From positions 146,418,257 to 146,482,256 of the forward strand of contig OY987298.1 of NCBI GenBank assembly GCA_963920635.1: 64,000 nucleotides of DNA, written 5' to 3'. The notes below the pieces were generated by a model. It made no database searches. It had not been told where the DNA came from and saw only the letters and a list, made by a program, of their open reading frames with translations. This stretch comes from Pseudeuparius sepicola (lineage: Eukaryota; Arthropoda; Insecta; Coleoptera; Anthribidae). The position numbers and the translations under genes are program-made. Position 1 is the stretch's first letter. The number at the start of each line of letters is the position of its first letter. This document shows, in pieces, positions 21,890-34,303 of the stretch.

Positions 21890-24110
21890 GGATGTTCAAA
21901 AATATTACAGAAATGTATCTAAATATTCAAACCTTAGAAAAGGAAAGAGAAAAGACACCTAACAGCGCTCGCGGCCATGTTACCGACTGTCCCATCGCAC
22001 GACAGGCCAGTGGCGTAGCATGAAACGCGTTCTTAGCCAATATCACAAAAATGTTAAAAATGTAAAGGTAGTTAATTTTGACTTACATCTAATTTGAAAT
22101 ATTGGTATTTATTTGCAGATAATTTCTCAAATGTAAAGCTAGTGTCAAGTGCTGATTTCGAATCAATCAAAATAAAATAAATAATACGCGCCCATGGAAA
22201 CCAGGCCATACTTTATGAAAATTAAGACATTTTCAATAAAAACAATGTTAAAAATAATTATATATTGGTCCTATTTACAAACAAAACAATGCACTTTTCA
22301 CTTCTGCTTTTGCAACCAAACGCTGAACAATTCACCATCGTAAGAGTATGTTTCACCCCTCGTTTTCCCCTTAATCACTGTTACTTTTAATTCACAAGTT
22401 CACGAAATTAACTTATAATGTACCTACTCGCTTTGTCTGCCACATATAAAATGGCCGCCGTTCAAAACGACGTAACAAAATCTATACACGGCAGGGTAGG
22501 CAAGCGCGGTGTTCTCTCTCTTTCCTTGTCTAAGATTCGAACATTTACATTTTAAAATGGGAAATAGGTACAGGGTACAGGGTGTCCCAGTTAACGTGAT
22601 ACACCCGATTTTCTCCGTAATTTTAAAGACAAATTGATGGTTCAAAAACCAGGATTATGTAGAATTCTCCGAGGAATTAGAAATTTAATATACAGGGTGT
22701 TGTTAAAAAGTGATTTTAAAAATTTCCTACCCTTTTCTAAAAAAAAATTAAGTTGAAAAAATGTACAACAAATCTCTACAACATTAGGTATTATAAGTAA
22801 AAAACTGCAGGTATAATAAAAACTACACCATAACAGTCCTTTTAATGAATAAAAAAAATTATATAGTATTCCCTATACTGTATTCGAAAATGAAAGGAGG
22901 CCATAAATAAATAAATTTGACCAATTCAGTGGCGTGCCCTTTTGCTACAAATCTGAATTAAAATTTGGGTGACCTATCTGGTATTTTGCATTTATAATGA
23001 GCCATAAACCTTCCTTTCATTTCCAAATACACTATAACATATATTAATTTATTAAAATTTTCAAGGTCAAACAGTATAAATGAAAAAAAAATCGAATGCC
23101 GATATCTCGATTCGTTTAGGAGATACAGGGCGTTTCTCGTTTTGTCACGATTCATAGTGCCATAACGTTTTTGTTTTCGATTTCGGTAAAAACATTTTTG
23201 GTTTACGTTTTTACGTGAAATTAAGTAAATTGGGGATTGATTCTCTAAAACCGCTAACCCAGGAAAATGTGTTATCGAAAATGTTCACAATCCACAGACA
23301 TTTATAGCATTATGTTTAAGAAACGCGACAAAACAAAAAACGCCCTGTATCATCCAAACGAATCGGGTATCACAAGAATTCCAATAAGCCTATAGTGCGA
23401 AAATTGAAACTATTCCGCCAATTGTTTGAAGTTGAGGAGGTTCATGATTCGCCCGATTGGTCAGAAACGGTGGAATTCTATAAGCGTAGTCATTGACGAG
23501 ATTTGAAAATCGGGACCACTGTAAATTCATTTACTCAATTAATGATGCGAATTTAGAGAGATTTGTATCTTTTGTAAAATTCCCATCTCATCACAAAAGG
23601 AAAATAAAATAGCACTTGTAATAAACTTGTAGCTATAGCTCATAAATTTTTATATCCTAATTCAGTGTTGATTAATTTCAGTGCCGTTAAATGAGATTCT
23701 GCAAGGTTATCTCCAGTCTATCGCCGATGTTCTTATATATAAACATTATTTATTTTTTTGGCATAAACTAAAATAAACAATAAACATATAAAAAGTTGTT
23801 GCATATCTTTCCATAAAAAAAATATTTATAACAGTGTCTACATGGGCGTACGTCAGCAGATAATAATCGTGACGAACTGCATTCCCATTGGACAAGCGGT
23901 TGTAAACTCGGTAAACGTTACTTAGAGGAAAGTTTATATTAATAATGATCGCATATATAGTTTACTTAATAGATCATTTTGCTTAATTGGCTTAATTATA
24001 AAATGTGAAGCTCAGGTGAAAATGTGGCATTACCAACTTGAATTCCTCTACTAGAAAAATAATCGAAATACGCGTACCTCGCTAGTATGATTCTGTGCAC
24101 TTGTGTGTGA
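21890..24110. other. AT-rich intergenic sequence with acagggtg fragments and a small palindrome
   Basis: No gene. Fold-back termini occur singly at 22577 (acagggtgtcccagttaac) and 22691 (acagggtgttgtt). A pair around 23100-23365 forms a hairpin: gatatctcgattcgtttagg...acagggcgtttctcg with the inverse cgccctgtatcatccaaacgaatcgggtatc-like arm. The remainder shows nothing I can interpret. Confidence 0.5.
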
Positions 24111-24648
24111 TACTTCTAATAAAATCTCTTATAGATTTAATAAATACTCTACTTTATTTCAGTCAGAATGACAATATCTAAATTTTACCAGTAACAATCA
24201 TCATTTAATATTTATACGGTGACTTCAAAGAAATCATTACTCCTGTGATGATACTGTCTAATATTACTAACATGTGCTATTTCTTCTGTTCCATTATGAT
24301 TATAATGTATATATGTTAAGTAATTTTGAATATATTTTGTTTTAGTAATTTTAAATTGACCTTTCTCAATAAAATCTTTTCCAATTCTTTGGTATTTAGG
24401 TAACTAGAATTAAATCACCCAATTTTAAATTTGGAGGTTTTCTTTTACTATTCTTATTAGCTTGTTCTTGAATTTTTATTTTGTATTGAAGTTGTTCATT
24501 TTTACTTTTAGGTTTTTCCATATAATCAATTCTCTTTATCCGCTTGTAAAACGCATCACTTTCCGAACAACTTAAAATTTGAAGAACATCCTAAATATTC
24601 ACAATGTGAATAATAATTGAGATGATGTACTGCTTCTAAACATCTTTT

Positions 24649-24778
24649 CCATCCACCAATTTTCATAACACTTCACGGATTCCTTATTTGCATTTCTGCA
24701 TTACCTACCTATCTTTCCATCCACCAATTTTCATAACACTTCACGGATTCCTTATTTGCATTTCTGCATTACCTGCAG
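24649..24778. repeat. 68-bp tandem duplication inside the retroelement
   Basis: ccatccaccaattttcataa through ctgcattacct at 24649 is repeated at 24717, nearly identical and offset by 68 bp. It lies just 3' of the integrase core on the element's coding strand. Confidence 0.9.
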
Positions 24779-25185
24779 GATGATATGGGGTAGTATGTAC
24801 AATTTTAATTCCTTTTAATTTCAAATAATCTACAAATGCTCCAGACATGAAAGATTTACCACAATCAGATATAATCCTCTTAATTTTGTCAAGATATGAA
24901 AAATATTTTTTTAAGGCTATCCCGCTTTCCTTCATCGCTTTCGCAAAAACATATCTTGTAGCCTCATAAACAATGACCAAAAATGATTTCGTTTGACTCT
25001 TACTCTCAGATTTCTTATTAATTTCAGCAAAATGGATATGTATTGTTTCAAAAGGATCTCGGAACAATTTGTCAAATGAACAAAATTAGGTTTAGGACAG
25101 AACTTAAATTTTATATGTTGGCATATATATCACAAGTCTTTATATAATACCGTATATCTCTGCTGAAAATTTCTATTGCTACCTC
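24741..25185 (-). pseudogene. Retroviral-type integrase core fragment (gypsy), broken
   Basis: The 108-codon open part ends in YHPAGNAEMQ and contains the second catalytic acid in IISDCGKSFMSGAF, the usual rve core layout. The first catalytic Asp, expected in a HIDH-like context, is replaced by His (IHIHFAEI), so this copy would be inactive. Upstream, 25070-25185 keeps traces of the zinc-binding region in broken frames. The protein stops directly after the third acid. Confidence 0.75.
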
Positions 25186-25189
25186 CCCT

Positions 25190-25839
25190 CTAAATTGCTG
25201 CTCGATAAGAGTTTCTCACTATATTTGTTTCCTTCTTTATTCCTTGCAATGAACTAATTAAATCTTCTTTGCTTTTAATGCAAGAATTATTTATTTGAGA
25301 TTGTATATAATGTGGCAAACCTTGGATTATGAGAGCAATGATGGATCTCTCTGTCAAATTATTGTCTGCCCAATATAATAATTTTTGCTTTTCATAGAGA
25401 TATTCTAATATGGGACCACATTTGTATCTATATAATATTGCTTGATTCCATTTATACACATCAGTTTCATCAAAAGTTACAATAAAATTATTTTTCCATT
25501 TATCCCAATTAAATTAATGTTGAATAATAAAAAAGTCTTCGTACCATTTTAATGCAATTCCATCCAGATAATTTCGCATGTTATATATTTTTTCAATTTC
25601 ATTCCTCCAATTATTTGCCATACAAATAAATTCAAATGATTCTATCCATGAATTCTTGATTTTTTTTCAGTGAATATGGAAGGTTTTAAATTTGTTTTCT
25701 TATCATCTTTAGCAATTTTTAACCATTTTGACATCGTCTCATTTAAATCATTCTTGCTAATGGAAATCTTTTCTTCTATATTATTCACTCCTATATTCAT
25801 CCTTCTCATAATCGATTCGTATGAAATTCTCCCTTTCAT
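25190..25839 (-). pseudogene. Gypsy-type gag fragment, frameshifted
   Basis: Three reading-frame pieces in order: an N-terminal 65-codon ORF starting at 25839 just after the primer-binding site, a middle piece (about 25510-25650) with YNMRNYLDGIALKWYEDFF, and a 89-codon piece at 25190-25459 with WNQAILYRYKCG and LTERSIIALIIQGLP. The G-x-A-x-x-WY motif followed by a W-x-x-F-type helix is typical of Ty3/gypsy gag. A frameshift near 25650 and a stop near 25510 break it. Confidence 0.65.
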
Positions 25840-26428
25840 TTACCGCCGACTGCGCCATTTGTAATAAAATCTCTTATAGATTTAATAAATACTCTACTTT
25901 ATTTCAGTCAGAATGACAATATCTAAATTTTACCAGTAACAATCGTCACTTAATATTTATACGGTAAGTATATTACAATACTGTTTACACTTCCTACTGT
26001 CTCTGCCAATCAACAATAATTATTAAAATTTTGTTATGATGCTCTGTGCCCAAACAAAAGTTGAAAATGATTACTATTTCCAATAGGATATTATGTAGAG
26101 TTGAAGACGCTATTTTCGAAAGAGGTCTTAAGAGAAAATACATACTTTAAAATAACATTGGTACACCATTGGTACACCATCAAAAAAATCTAGAAATTAG
26201 GTAATAAAATTAAAAAATGAAATACCTACTTACCGATCTACAAATTATAATATCCGCAAAGAAGTTGGAAGCACTATTAACAAAAAAAGATGTGTTCCTA
26301 AGGTCCTGATAACATGGTTAACGAAGAACTATCGTACAGTCATTGGACATTGTCAATTCTGAAACAATGAAAAGTACAGGCTATCTTTTGCGACAGATTT
26401 AGTAGCAGTAAAATTAGTAGGTAACAAT

Positions 26429-26944
26429 TAGGGTTGCTGATTTTTTTGATTTTTTTAGAAAAAATCAAATTAATCAGATTTTTTTTTATTTAAATCGGAT
26501 TTAAATAAAAAAAACGGATTTTTTTATTTATACATATAGAATTTTTTGTTTAAAGTGGTTTTCTTTTTATTATTTTATTACGAAATTATATTTGATTTTT
26601 TAACGTATAACTAGACAATGAAAACGTTTTACTTATGTTTTTTATTTAAGGATTTCAGCAGAAAGACAAGTTTTGCAGACTTCTCGGTACCTAGCTTATT
26701 TCCTAATTTCCTATGAACCAAACTAAAAGATAAAATGATACGCTCTACTCCTGCTGAAGATGCTACTGCAGTATGCAGTTGCTTATGTATGCTCATTTCC
26801 TCTTCAGTTACACAGCCAGTGGCGAGTTTTTTTACATAATGTATATAACGACATTTAAATTTTGATTTTTTATTTTAATCAAACGATTAAAATCTCGATT
26901 TAAATCATTGATTTAAAACAATTATTTTAATCAAAGCAACCCTG
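26429..26944 (-). mobile_element. Short hAT element with 8-bp target-site duplication
   Basis: GTAACAAT lies directly outside both ends (26421-26428 and 26945-26952). The termini are tagggttgct and agcaaccctg, followed inward by AAATC/GATTT-rich inverted subterminal repeats. The 8-bp duplication and terminus are characteristic of hAT. It retains the last part of a transposase on the minus strand. Confidence 0.85.
26629..26856 (-). pseudogene. hAT transposase C-terminal dimerisation domain fragment
   Basis: On the minus strand an open frame of about 75 codons, without a start codon, ends at a stop at 26629-26631. It contains LHTAVASSAGVERI, then a SLVHRKLGNKLGTEKSAKLV segment. SSAxVER...S..L...K..RLG.E....L is the hallmark of the hAT dimerisation domain (Dimer_Tnp_hAT). 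The rest of the transposase, including the DDE core, has been deleted, leaving a non-autonomous element. Confidence 0.85.
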
Positions 26945-26952
26945 GTAACAAT

Positions 26953-28090
26953 GGTGGTTTTTGGCAGGAACTTTTCGAGGAGAATAATGGAAAATAATTT
27001 TACATATGTTACCAACAGTTTACTTCTAAAATAAGCTTTATTGCATATTATTTAATATTAAAATTAGGTGGATAAAAATTGGGCCAAACAGCCTAAAGTC
27101 TAAATGAACGAAAAAACTCGAAGTAACCTAATTTGAATAAAGAATATTACTTAAATCATTGGTGGTACATTTTTTCATTGATGCCAAATTTCAAATATCT
27201 TAAAAAAAACATTTAGGCCGAGGGGTGACAATATTGAGCGCTACCACTGAGTAAAGGTAATGCCTATAATCACAGAAAATATAGTTCTACAACAGAACAT
27301 TCCTTAACAATATCTGTCAAATGGACTTCAACTTCAGACTCCAAAAACAAGTAGACTGCAATATTCTTCTGAAATGATATTTTCCTAAAATATAATATTT
27401 CCAATTCATAGATTAGCTAACATCTAATAGTGGACCTCAATATCAATAATTCATTTGGAAAATATTAAGCTTAAAAGTTGGAGTCCATTTGATAGCTGTC
27501 ATTAAGGAGCCTCTCTGTTCTGAATAAATTTTCTATTATTTTACGGAATATACCTAGGTATTCCAGTGAGTGCAAGGTAATAAATTATTAGTAAATTACA
27601 CAGATACCTACCTAAAATGCATAATTTAGGTATGTATATATTTTTTTATGTCATGTTTCTACGTCAGCCTAATAAAAACACCCTGTATAACGTTTTTCCA
27701 GATTTGATCGATCATGTGCAATGTGTATGGTTTGTCCTGGAAGCAACAAAACTTTTTTGTCGGATTAAGTGGTTATTTCTTTATTATTTTGTTAAACTGG
27801 CCGGGAAATTTTGTAGTAAGTAATTTAGAAACACCCTGTAGTTCGTATATGGACCTCCTATAATATCATGGAATGGAAGGTTTTGTCTAAAAAAGTGTAT
27901 ACATAGTGCAAAATAGTTTTATTTTCTCGAGATCTTGTAAGCCTTATAATGCCCTAAACACAAAAAGTGAATCACTTTGTATAATTTCCAATAAAAATGC
28001 AGAACTTGTTTTCATCCAACTTCCCATTTCCTCTATCCTACCTTTTAAAAAACACCCCCCCCCCCACTCCTACCTTCCTCCCCCCTTTAC
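26953..28090. other. AT-rich intergenic sequence
   Basis: No gene is supported. An inverted pair (ctgtcaaatggacttcaact near 27309 and aagttggagtccatttgata near 27475) marks a small fold-back of about 190 bp. Single acaccctgta termini occur at about 27679 and 27832. A C9 run is near 28049. Confidence 0.45.
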
Positions 28091-28099
28091 ATCCAACTA

Positions 28100-28600
28100 C
28101 AGAAAACAACCCACGGGAGACTACGTCATTGATCCCTTCCCTTCCCCTCTCCCTCCCGCGCTCACCTCGGCCTACTTAAAATCTCTCCGTTTTCGCACTA
28201 AAAAACGGCGCTGCAACCCCGAAAAAAGCCAAGTAGGCGCCGCACGTCGAAACTGGGTCATGGCCAGCGGCCATCCGAGAAACCCGCTCACCTTCGGTGT
28301 GTTTTCCCGCTACATATCCACCGGAAAACGTCGGAAAACACGCGAGGAATGTTCGAAAATGGTCGCGACTCGACGTACGGAACGTCAAACTTTTGAGGTT
28401 AGGTGACGGGAGAGGCAGCGCGATACCGTCGACTGTTCGCGGCTTGCTGCGATGCGGCCGAATGGGAAATGGCAAGAGGCGGTCGGGGGTGTGCCGATCG
28501 ATCGGGGGTGGCCAGGCGCGGAGGCGGCGGAAGCAGGGACGAATTGGGGTCGGAGTCGTGGACGCGATGACGTCACGTCGGTGAATTTATTGTGACAGAT
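28100..28600. promoter_or_regulatory. CpG-rich patch, possible promoter/first-exon region
   Basis: About 500 bp of GC- and CpG-rich sequence stand out from the AT-rich surroundings. TGACGTCACG, a perfect CRE-like palindrome, is at 28568-28577. Overlapping ORFs (166, 99 and 95 codons) on both strands have no motif and look like a by-product of composition. It could be a CpG-type promoter whose gene lies elsewhere, or a decayed LTR. There is no direct evidence of transcription. Confidence 0.4.
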
Positions 28601-31600
28601 ATAGAGCAGTAATTTTAGATTGTGTGGAAGTATTAGACTATAAGCATGGCATTTTTTTTATCATGCAGAGTCGCATGGAGTGTAAGAAGTTAGATTAGTT
28701 AGAAGTGGGAAAATATTTGCCAGGGTTGGATTAGGGCGAAATTGTCGAAGTAGATAAATGTCTTAGGTATTCTGTGAAACACTAGTTATTTACATTGCAA
28801 GATGCTTAAGTGCACTTTTTTGGAAGAGGGGGTAAAATTACCTCCGAGGCCAAAAAAAGCTTACGCATCGTGCAATGTATAATGTATTACATTTTTCCTG
28901 CTACCGACAATTTCGAATTATACAGGGTGTTCCAGATTATGTGGGCAATCTCCCGGATTTATACAGGAGACGTTAAAATAACATGACAAGTTCCTATAAA
29001 AATAATACGTTGTGTAATTCAATTATTTTTTAATACGATCCACAATAATAGATAAGACTCCTTAAAAAGGGCCCATGAAAACAATTTTGGGTTATTTGGT
29101 TTACCAGGGAAATAGTATATTTCATTACGAGTCTGGAAATAAAGATTTTTCCGTGCGCGCGTGACAAATTCCCGTGTGAGGCGCAGCCGAACACGGGAAG
29201 TCAAATTACTCAAACGAAGATTATTTAAATTTGTTCTCATTATCTACGGAGAATGCAACAAAGTAATATCAAGAACGTGCGATACATAATCTTCGTTTGT
29301 GTAATTTAAGCGCCGGCATTATTGTTGACAATAATTTAAAAACCAAGTGACATTTCCTCAGACGCGATTGTCTTTTCAACGTCCACGGCTAATATGATTT
29401 TCTTTTCCAAGCGTTATAAGCAAACCCCGCATTTTATGGGCGAAAAGTGGGTTTTTCGTAAATTAATCGAAAATTATTGCATTTAGGTATAGGAATAAAC
29501 CTTACACAAAGTTGTCATCATTTTTAGTGGTGAATAAGATCGAATTAAAAAAAGGGGGTTTCCATTTGAAAATTTCGAGATTAAGGCGCTACGATACCCC
29601 CCATTTGCAAGGGTTTCGTAGTTTACATCTCCTACTTGCATTTCTTAATATTTTCACTTGATTTTTTTTTGTGGCTTAGATAAAACTATGAAGAATCGTC
29701 GTTGTGTATCACGAACTGTGCAGGACTAATGCGACACTGTGAAAAAAAATGCCAAACATACCCGAAATTCGACTATATTCGCTTAAGAATTTCGAGTATT
29801 TCCGCCACTCAAAAATAATTCGAAAGACACAACGACGATTGAGGCATTCGATAACATTATTTTAAGACTACTTTCAAGTCGATACGTTTGTTCGTTTGGC
29901 TATGATTTGAAAACTACGAACCCATTGTCCGGCAATAAAATGATCCGTGAATTGGCCATCTGAGCAGGAATTAGACGTACGGAGATAGGCGGGCGGGCGG
30001 GCGTTCGCTGGAACTCGTGGTTCCCCTACTTCCCCCTACTTCGGCCTACCTCACCGGGCTCAGGAACCACGTCAGGGGAACTTTCAATCGATATCAGATG
30101 TTTCATATTTCATTTTATTAGGGAGTTATTTGTGTTTCGCTTGTTTTGAATATTAGCAGATATTTATATTTCCGAGTACCCGAAGGTGAAGAAAATATTT
30201 TCTACCGCGACATTATGTATGTCGACTGACATAATATAATACCCATTATTATTATTCCTTCAGGAATAATAAATAAATAATTATTATTCACAAAGTACTG
30301 TTTGCTTTTGTGTAAAAATGGTTTAATCCCTAGGGCATAAAATGGCCTGGTCGTGCAAAAAGAGTAAATTTAAGTTCTAGACCATATTGTGCGCTTGATG
30401 TTTACTTAAAAATGTGATAGGTAAAAGCAATATTTTTGTCAAATAAATGGGTCATGTGAAGCTTTTTTGAAAACGAATAATATCCTATGTAATACGATTA
30501 TTGTGTCAAATCGCTGCATGATAAAAGCTAATTTATATACTTTCCAGAGAGCACGATTATAAATCTGACATCCAGTCAGTTTTAGAAACTTGTTCGTTAG
30601 AAGATTGTTCCAAAGTCATTGGAGTTGAAAATCTGGCAAAATGAAAATAGTACATTTTATTGTTCCAGTCTGTCGAATTTACGACATTTTAATACATTTT
30701 CTAGGAGGTTCGATAATTCAGATTTGTCAGAAGGTCCTGAAACTGAACGGCAGTCAGGATAATGTTTGATAATGATATCACAACAGTCACAGTGAAACCA
30801 ATAGGAGTAATTTGTGGGCTTGTGTGCTTTTATTCCCGTACCTAATAGGATTCCCAGAATTTGAGAGAGGGCTACTGGGGTACTAACACATATTTTGCAC
30901 ACTTATTATTCGGATTTAGGTACCTACCTATACCTAGGTAGGTACGTTGACTAGTCAACGGTAGGTATAAGTAGTAGTGGCAGGTGCATAGGGTTTGAGA
31001 AACAAACTTTCTGGGAATAATAGGGCTTTGAATGGAACATTTACAAGGGATTAGAAATTAATAGTTCCTATTATCTCGCAACTATTACTTTATTTAAAAA
31101 AGGAGACCGGTTTCGTAACTCTATAAATTTACCTACATCCTCAGGGCAGGTAGTAGGTATATGTATAAATAAATAAAGAACCTTTACTTACCTAGCCATT
31201 ATATATTTGAAATATATACATTCAGCCACAAGTCAAAGTTGAAACAATTAAAAACATTTACATCATTATTATCTTGTTTTAAGTATCTCCTCCAAATTTT
31301 CTGCAAGCTCTTAGACTATATTTACTTTTTTAAATCTTATATTGTAGTCCTTGAAGATGTAATTTTATAGATTAACGAAACCGCTTACTGTTTTTAAATA
31401 AACAAATAATAGTTGTGATATCCTAATAGGGCCTATTCACTTCCAATCCCTCTGAAATGAACTCTTACAGGGTAGAAAGTTTTCAATTAGATTAGATAGA
31501 TAGATATAAAACATTTTATAGAAGTAGACTTTAGACACATGTCTAGTCGTAGCAACACTATTATGCAGAACAATTATCCAATCAAGCATTGATAGATGTT

Positions 31601-34290
31601 CAACTGACCCTAATGTGGTTCAAGAAGAATTGGGTAATCGAATCGTTAATTTAGATTTTATAATTGAGCAATTACAGAAGTTTTTTATACACGAACCCTT
31701 CATAGTATGCACCTTTGCTGATATCAAAATGATTTTTAACACCTGTGAAATAATAGTAAAATTGCCTCGACGCCAAAAAGCTATGCAGTGTGTTGCCAAC
31801 GAAAAGTGAACGCCCGGAATAACTCCCAAAAAATATCATTTTTGCAATAAAGCAAACAGGCCCCCGCCGTTTTTTAAATATATATTCGCGCTTCTTCGTC
31901 GGCATCGGCGAGACTCGTGTGTCCCGTCGGCGGCGGCCGGCTCCCGACTTATTATTTCATATTATCTACACAGAAAAAAAAGACTGTTGTGATTTTAGTG
32001 AGTTCGTGTATATAGTCATTTTTACATTACTTTAAATATACAAGCAAATCCATGTGGTCCCAACAATATAATCTATACTTTCGTCGTAATTGCAGATGAA
32101 CCAATAAGTTTAAAATAGTTTAATTTCCGTTAAGAAGACGTATTGCCACTTCGATACTAAAATTGGCATACTACAATGAAAGCATAACCTCGGTTTTAAA
32201 ATGTCTCATGTTTTATTTAAACAATTAAATTTATTTTATTTAAATAATAATTCTCACCCTCGGACTACTCCAAACTGAAAAAACATTATAATTCATTGTA
32301 TGAACAAAGCAACTTAATTGCAACTTTTATATTCATCAATATAATCAGTAAATCATGTTTTTCAATTTTTATGGTATTCAAGAAATTATTAGAATTACAT
32401 ATTAGAATTCATGTCAAATACAAGTTAGATTGAACTCGACTGAACCAAATCTCCTATTACAAACACGTTAGTAAAAAAAACTGTGACCTTGACTGAGCAA
32501 TTTACCAAAACGAATGATGGCAAATTTCTCAGTTAAGGTTTTGAATCAACCCTACACTATATCGTTCGTAGGTGATCTACACTCTATATCGTTCGTAGTC
32601 ATAATGAACACTGTGCAAGTGAATGGCAATAGAAGAGCTGTTAATAAACTGGGGGTTACTAGAACTATTGTATCCATTAAAATTAAATGTTATTAATTTA
32701 TTGATCTCATCTGCAACATTTCTGTTTTTGTCAATTACAAGTTGCTGCACTAGCAACTTGATTTGCAATTTACACATCATTTGCTTATTATTCAGGCAAT
32801 AATATGATATATTACTAATAATTATAACTGATATTAGTACCCACAATTATTACAAATCCAGCAAAAATTCAATGACAGTAGTTGTAATTTCAGTATAATA
32901 ATGGACATGAGGCCTCAAATTAAACGTTATGTTGTTCTGAAAAAAGAATGTGCTTAGAAAAGAAGTATTATAGAATCAATTCCAGAACATGACATGGCAT
33001 TGATTGAAATGAAATATTACATTTAAATTATTCACTCGAATTCAATATCAATTGTAATTGAATTGATTATTATTAGTTACAAAAAAGCTTCTGCTTGAGT
33101 TTGAGGAATAATATCTCATATTGAATTAAACAGTTTTTTTTACAAAGTAACAGATTTTTCTCAGTGTAGTGCCCACGACCAGCCGCCTCAGTCGTAGCAC
33201 TAGTGAAGGGGCAGGCTGGAGTGGGGAGTCGTGGGGACTAGAGGAAGGAAAAGGATAGGCATATCTAATCGATGGACGTTTGTCCTGAATTGAGTCGGGC
33301 ACTTCGGTCGGATTTCATAAGTATCGGAGACATTTTGAATGTAATTTTTATTCATATCTTGTGTATATAAGAACGGATTTATTTCTCAACAGAGATGAGG
33401 TCAGGTCAGGGCTTCTGTTACACGATGCCAAAAATTCGTTTTGAAATTTCGCGGTTTCCTCGTATAAATTGCTAATTTTGACTTTAGGTCTGCACCTGTA
33501 ATTTTTTTCGGAAAAATGCAAATATCTCAAAAACGGTTGCATTTAGACGTAGGACATGTTGCATGCTTTTGTTCCAAAATGATCAAAATGATGCCTAGAA
33601 TCCAAAAATGCAATAATATACAGGGTGTTCTATTTGAAATAAGAAAGTTGATATCGACTTCCGGTTTAACCGGAAGTGCCAGATTCACCAAAATATTTTA
33701 GTTGAGCAGCGCCCATCGGCATTGGTGAGGTGCCAAATTTTCAGAATTTTCCTTCTTTTAGTTTTCCATATAGATCGATGCAGTTCGTGGTGGGCCACCC
33801 TGTAGTGTTTGGTATGTATGATGCGTTTCCATGGTTACTCTCAAATTATTTTAAAGGTGCTTTTTTGTAAATTAGTTATTGTCAGATAAGGTGAATAAAA
33901 CGTCAAAAATATTACAGACATGTGAAATGTATCTAAATATGAAACACTTACGAATTAAAATACAAAATAGGTACATGTTAAATATAGAGTTTCTTAAATT
34001 TAGTTTACTTTGCTGTATATTTCTATTTTAAAGCCATATATTCGGTATTTTTATTCAGCGCACGGAAAGTTTTTCCATGCGCTGTTTCCGTGCGCTAGCC
34101 CGAAAAACCCCATCTTTCATTATTGCTAAAACAGATGAAAATAAGGTGTTTTCAAAGACAAGTATAATAAAAATACATTTTTAGATAGCTTGAACCATAA
34201 ACTACAAAAAGACACTCTTGGTTGATATCCACAAAATGAACCCTTTACGAGAAAAAACTATTTATACAAGCTTTTATCACAGACATATAT
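28601..34290. other. Intergenic sequence with scattered hairpins and single fold-back ends
   Basis: I find no gene. Noted: acagggtgttccagatta at 28923; a hairpin with arms around 29197-29222 and 29284-29310 (ttactcaaacgaagatta / taatcttcgtttgtgtaa); an inverted pair aatcgtcgttgtgt / acacaacgacgatt at 29694 and 29828; a GC-rich ggcgggcgggcggg run at 29989; gtaggtac-rich text at 30918-30955; a GC patch at 31900-31945; a partial duplication of ctatatcgttcgtag at 32557 and 32585; and a perfect palindrome acttccggtttaaccggaagt at 33658-33678. Confidence 0.45.
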
Positions 34291-34303
34291 AGCTCTATAT
34301 AGG

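Larger units (their letters stand above)
24117..25965 (-). mobile_element. Internally deleted Ty3/gypsy-type LTR retrotransposon
   Basis: Direct repeats of 104 bp (taataaaatctcttatagat ... atttatacggt) at 24117-24220 and 25862-25965 differ at few positions and act as LTRs. Reading on the minus strand, a likely primer-binding site TGGCGCAGTCGGCGG begins 3 bp after the right-hand LTR, followed by gag-like and then integrase-like sequence. Protease, reverse transcriptase and RNase H are absent, so about 3 kb was lost. The remaining genes carry stops and frameshifts. Confidence 0.75.

Noticed and set aside
27906..28584. ORFs of 166, 99 and 95 codons on both strands
   Set aside because: They are explained by the CpG-rich composition; no domain, no clear splice structure, and they overlap on opposite strands.
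32604..32642. ATG-initiated peptide with a VQVNG segment that resembles the missing first exon of aldehyde oxidase
   Set aside because: The exon at 42261 needs a preceding exon ending one base into a codon. The GT sites here would all end it at a codon boundary, and the intron would be nearly 10 kb. Probably a chance match.
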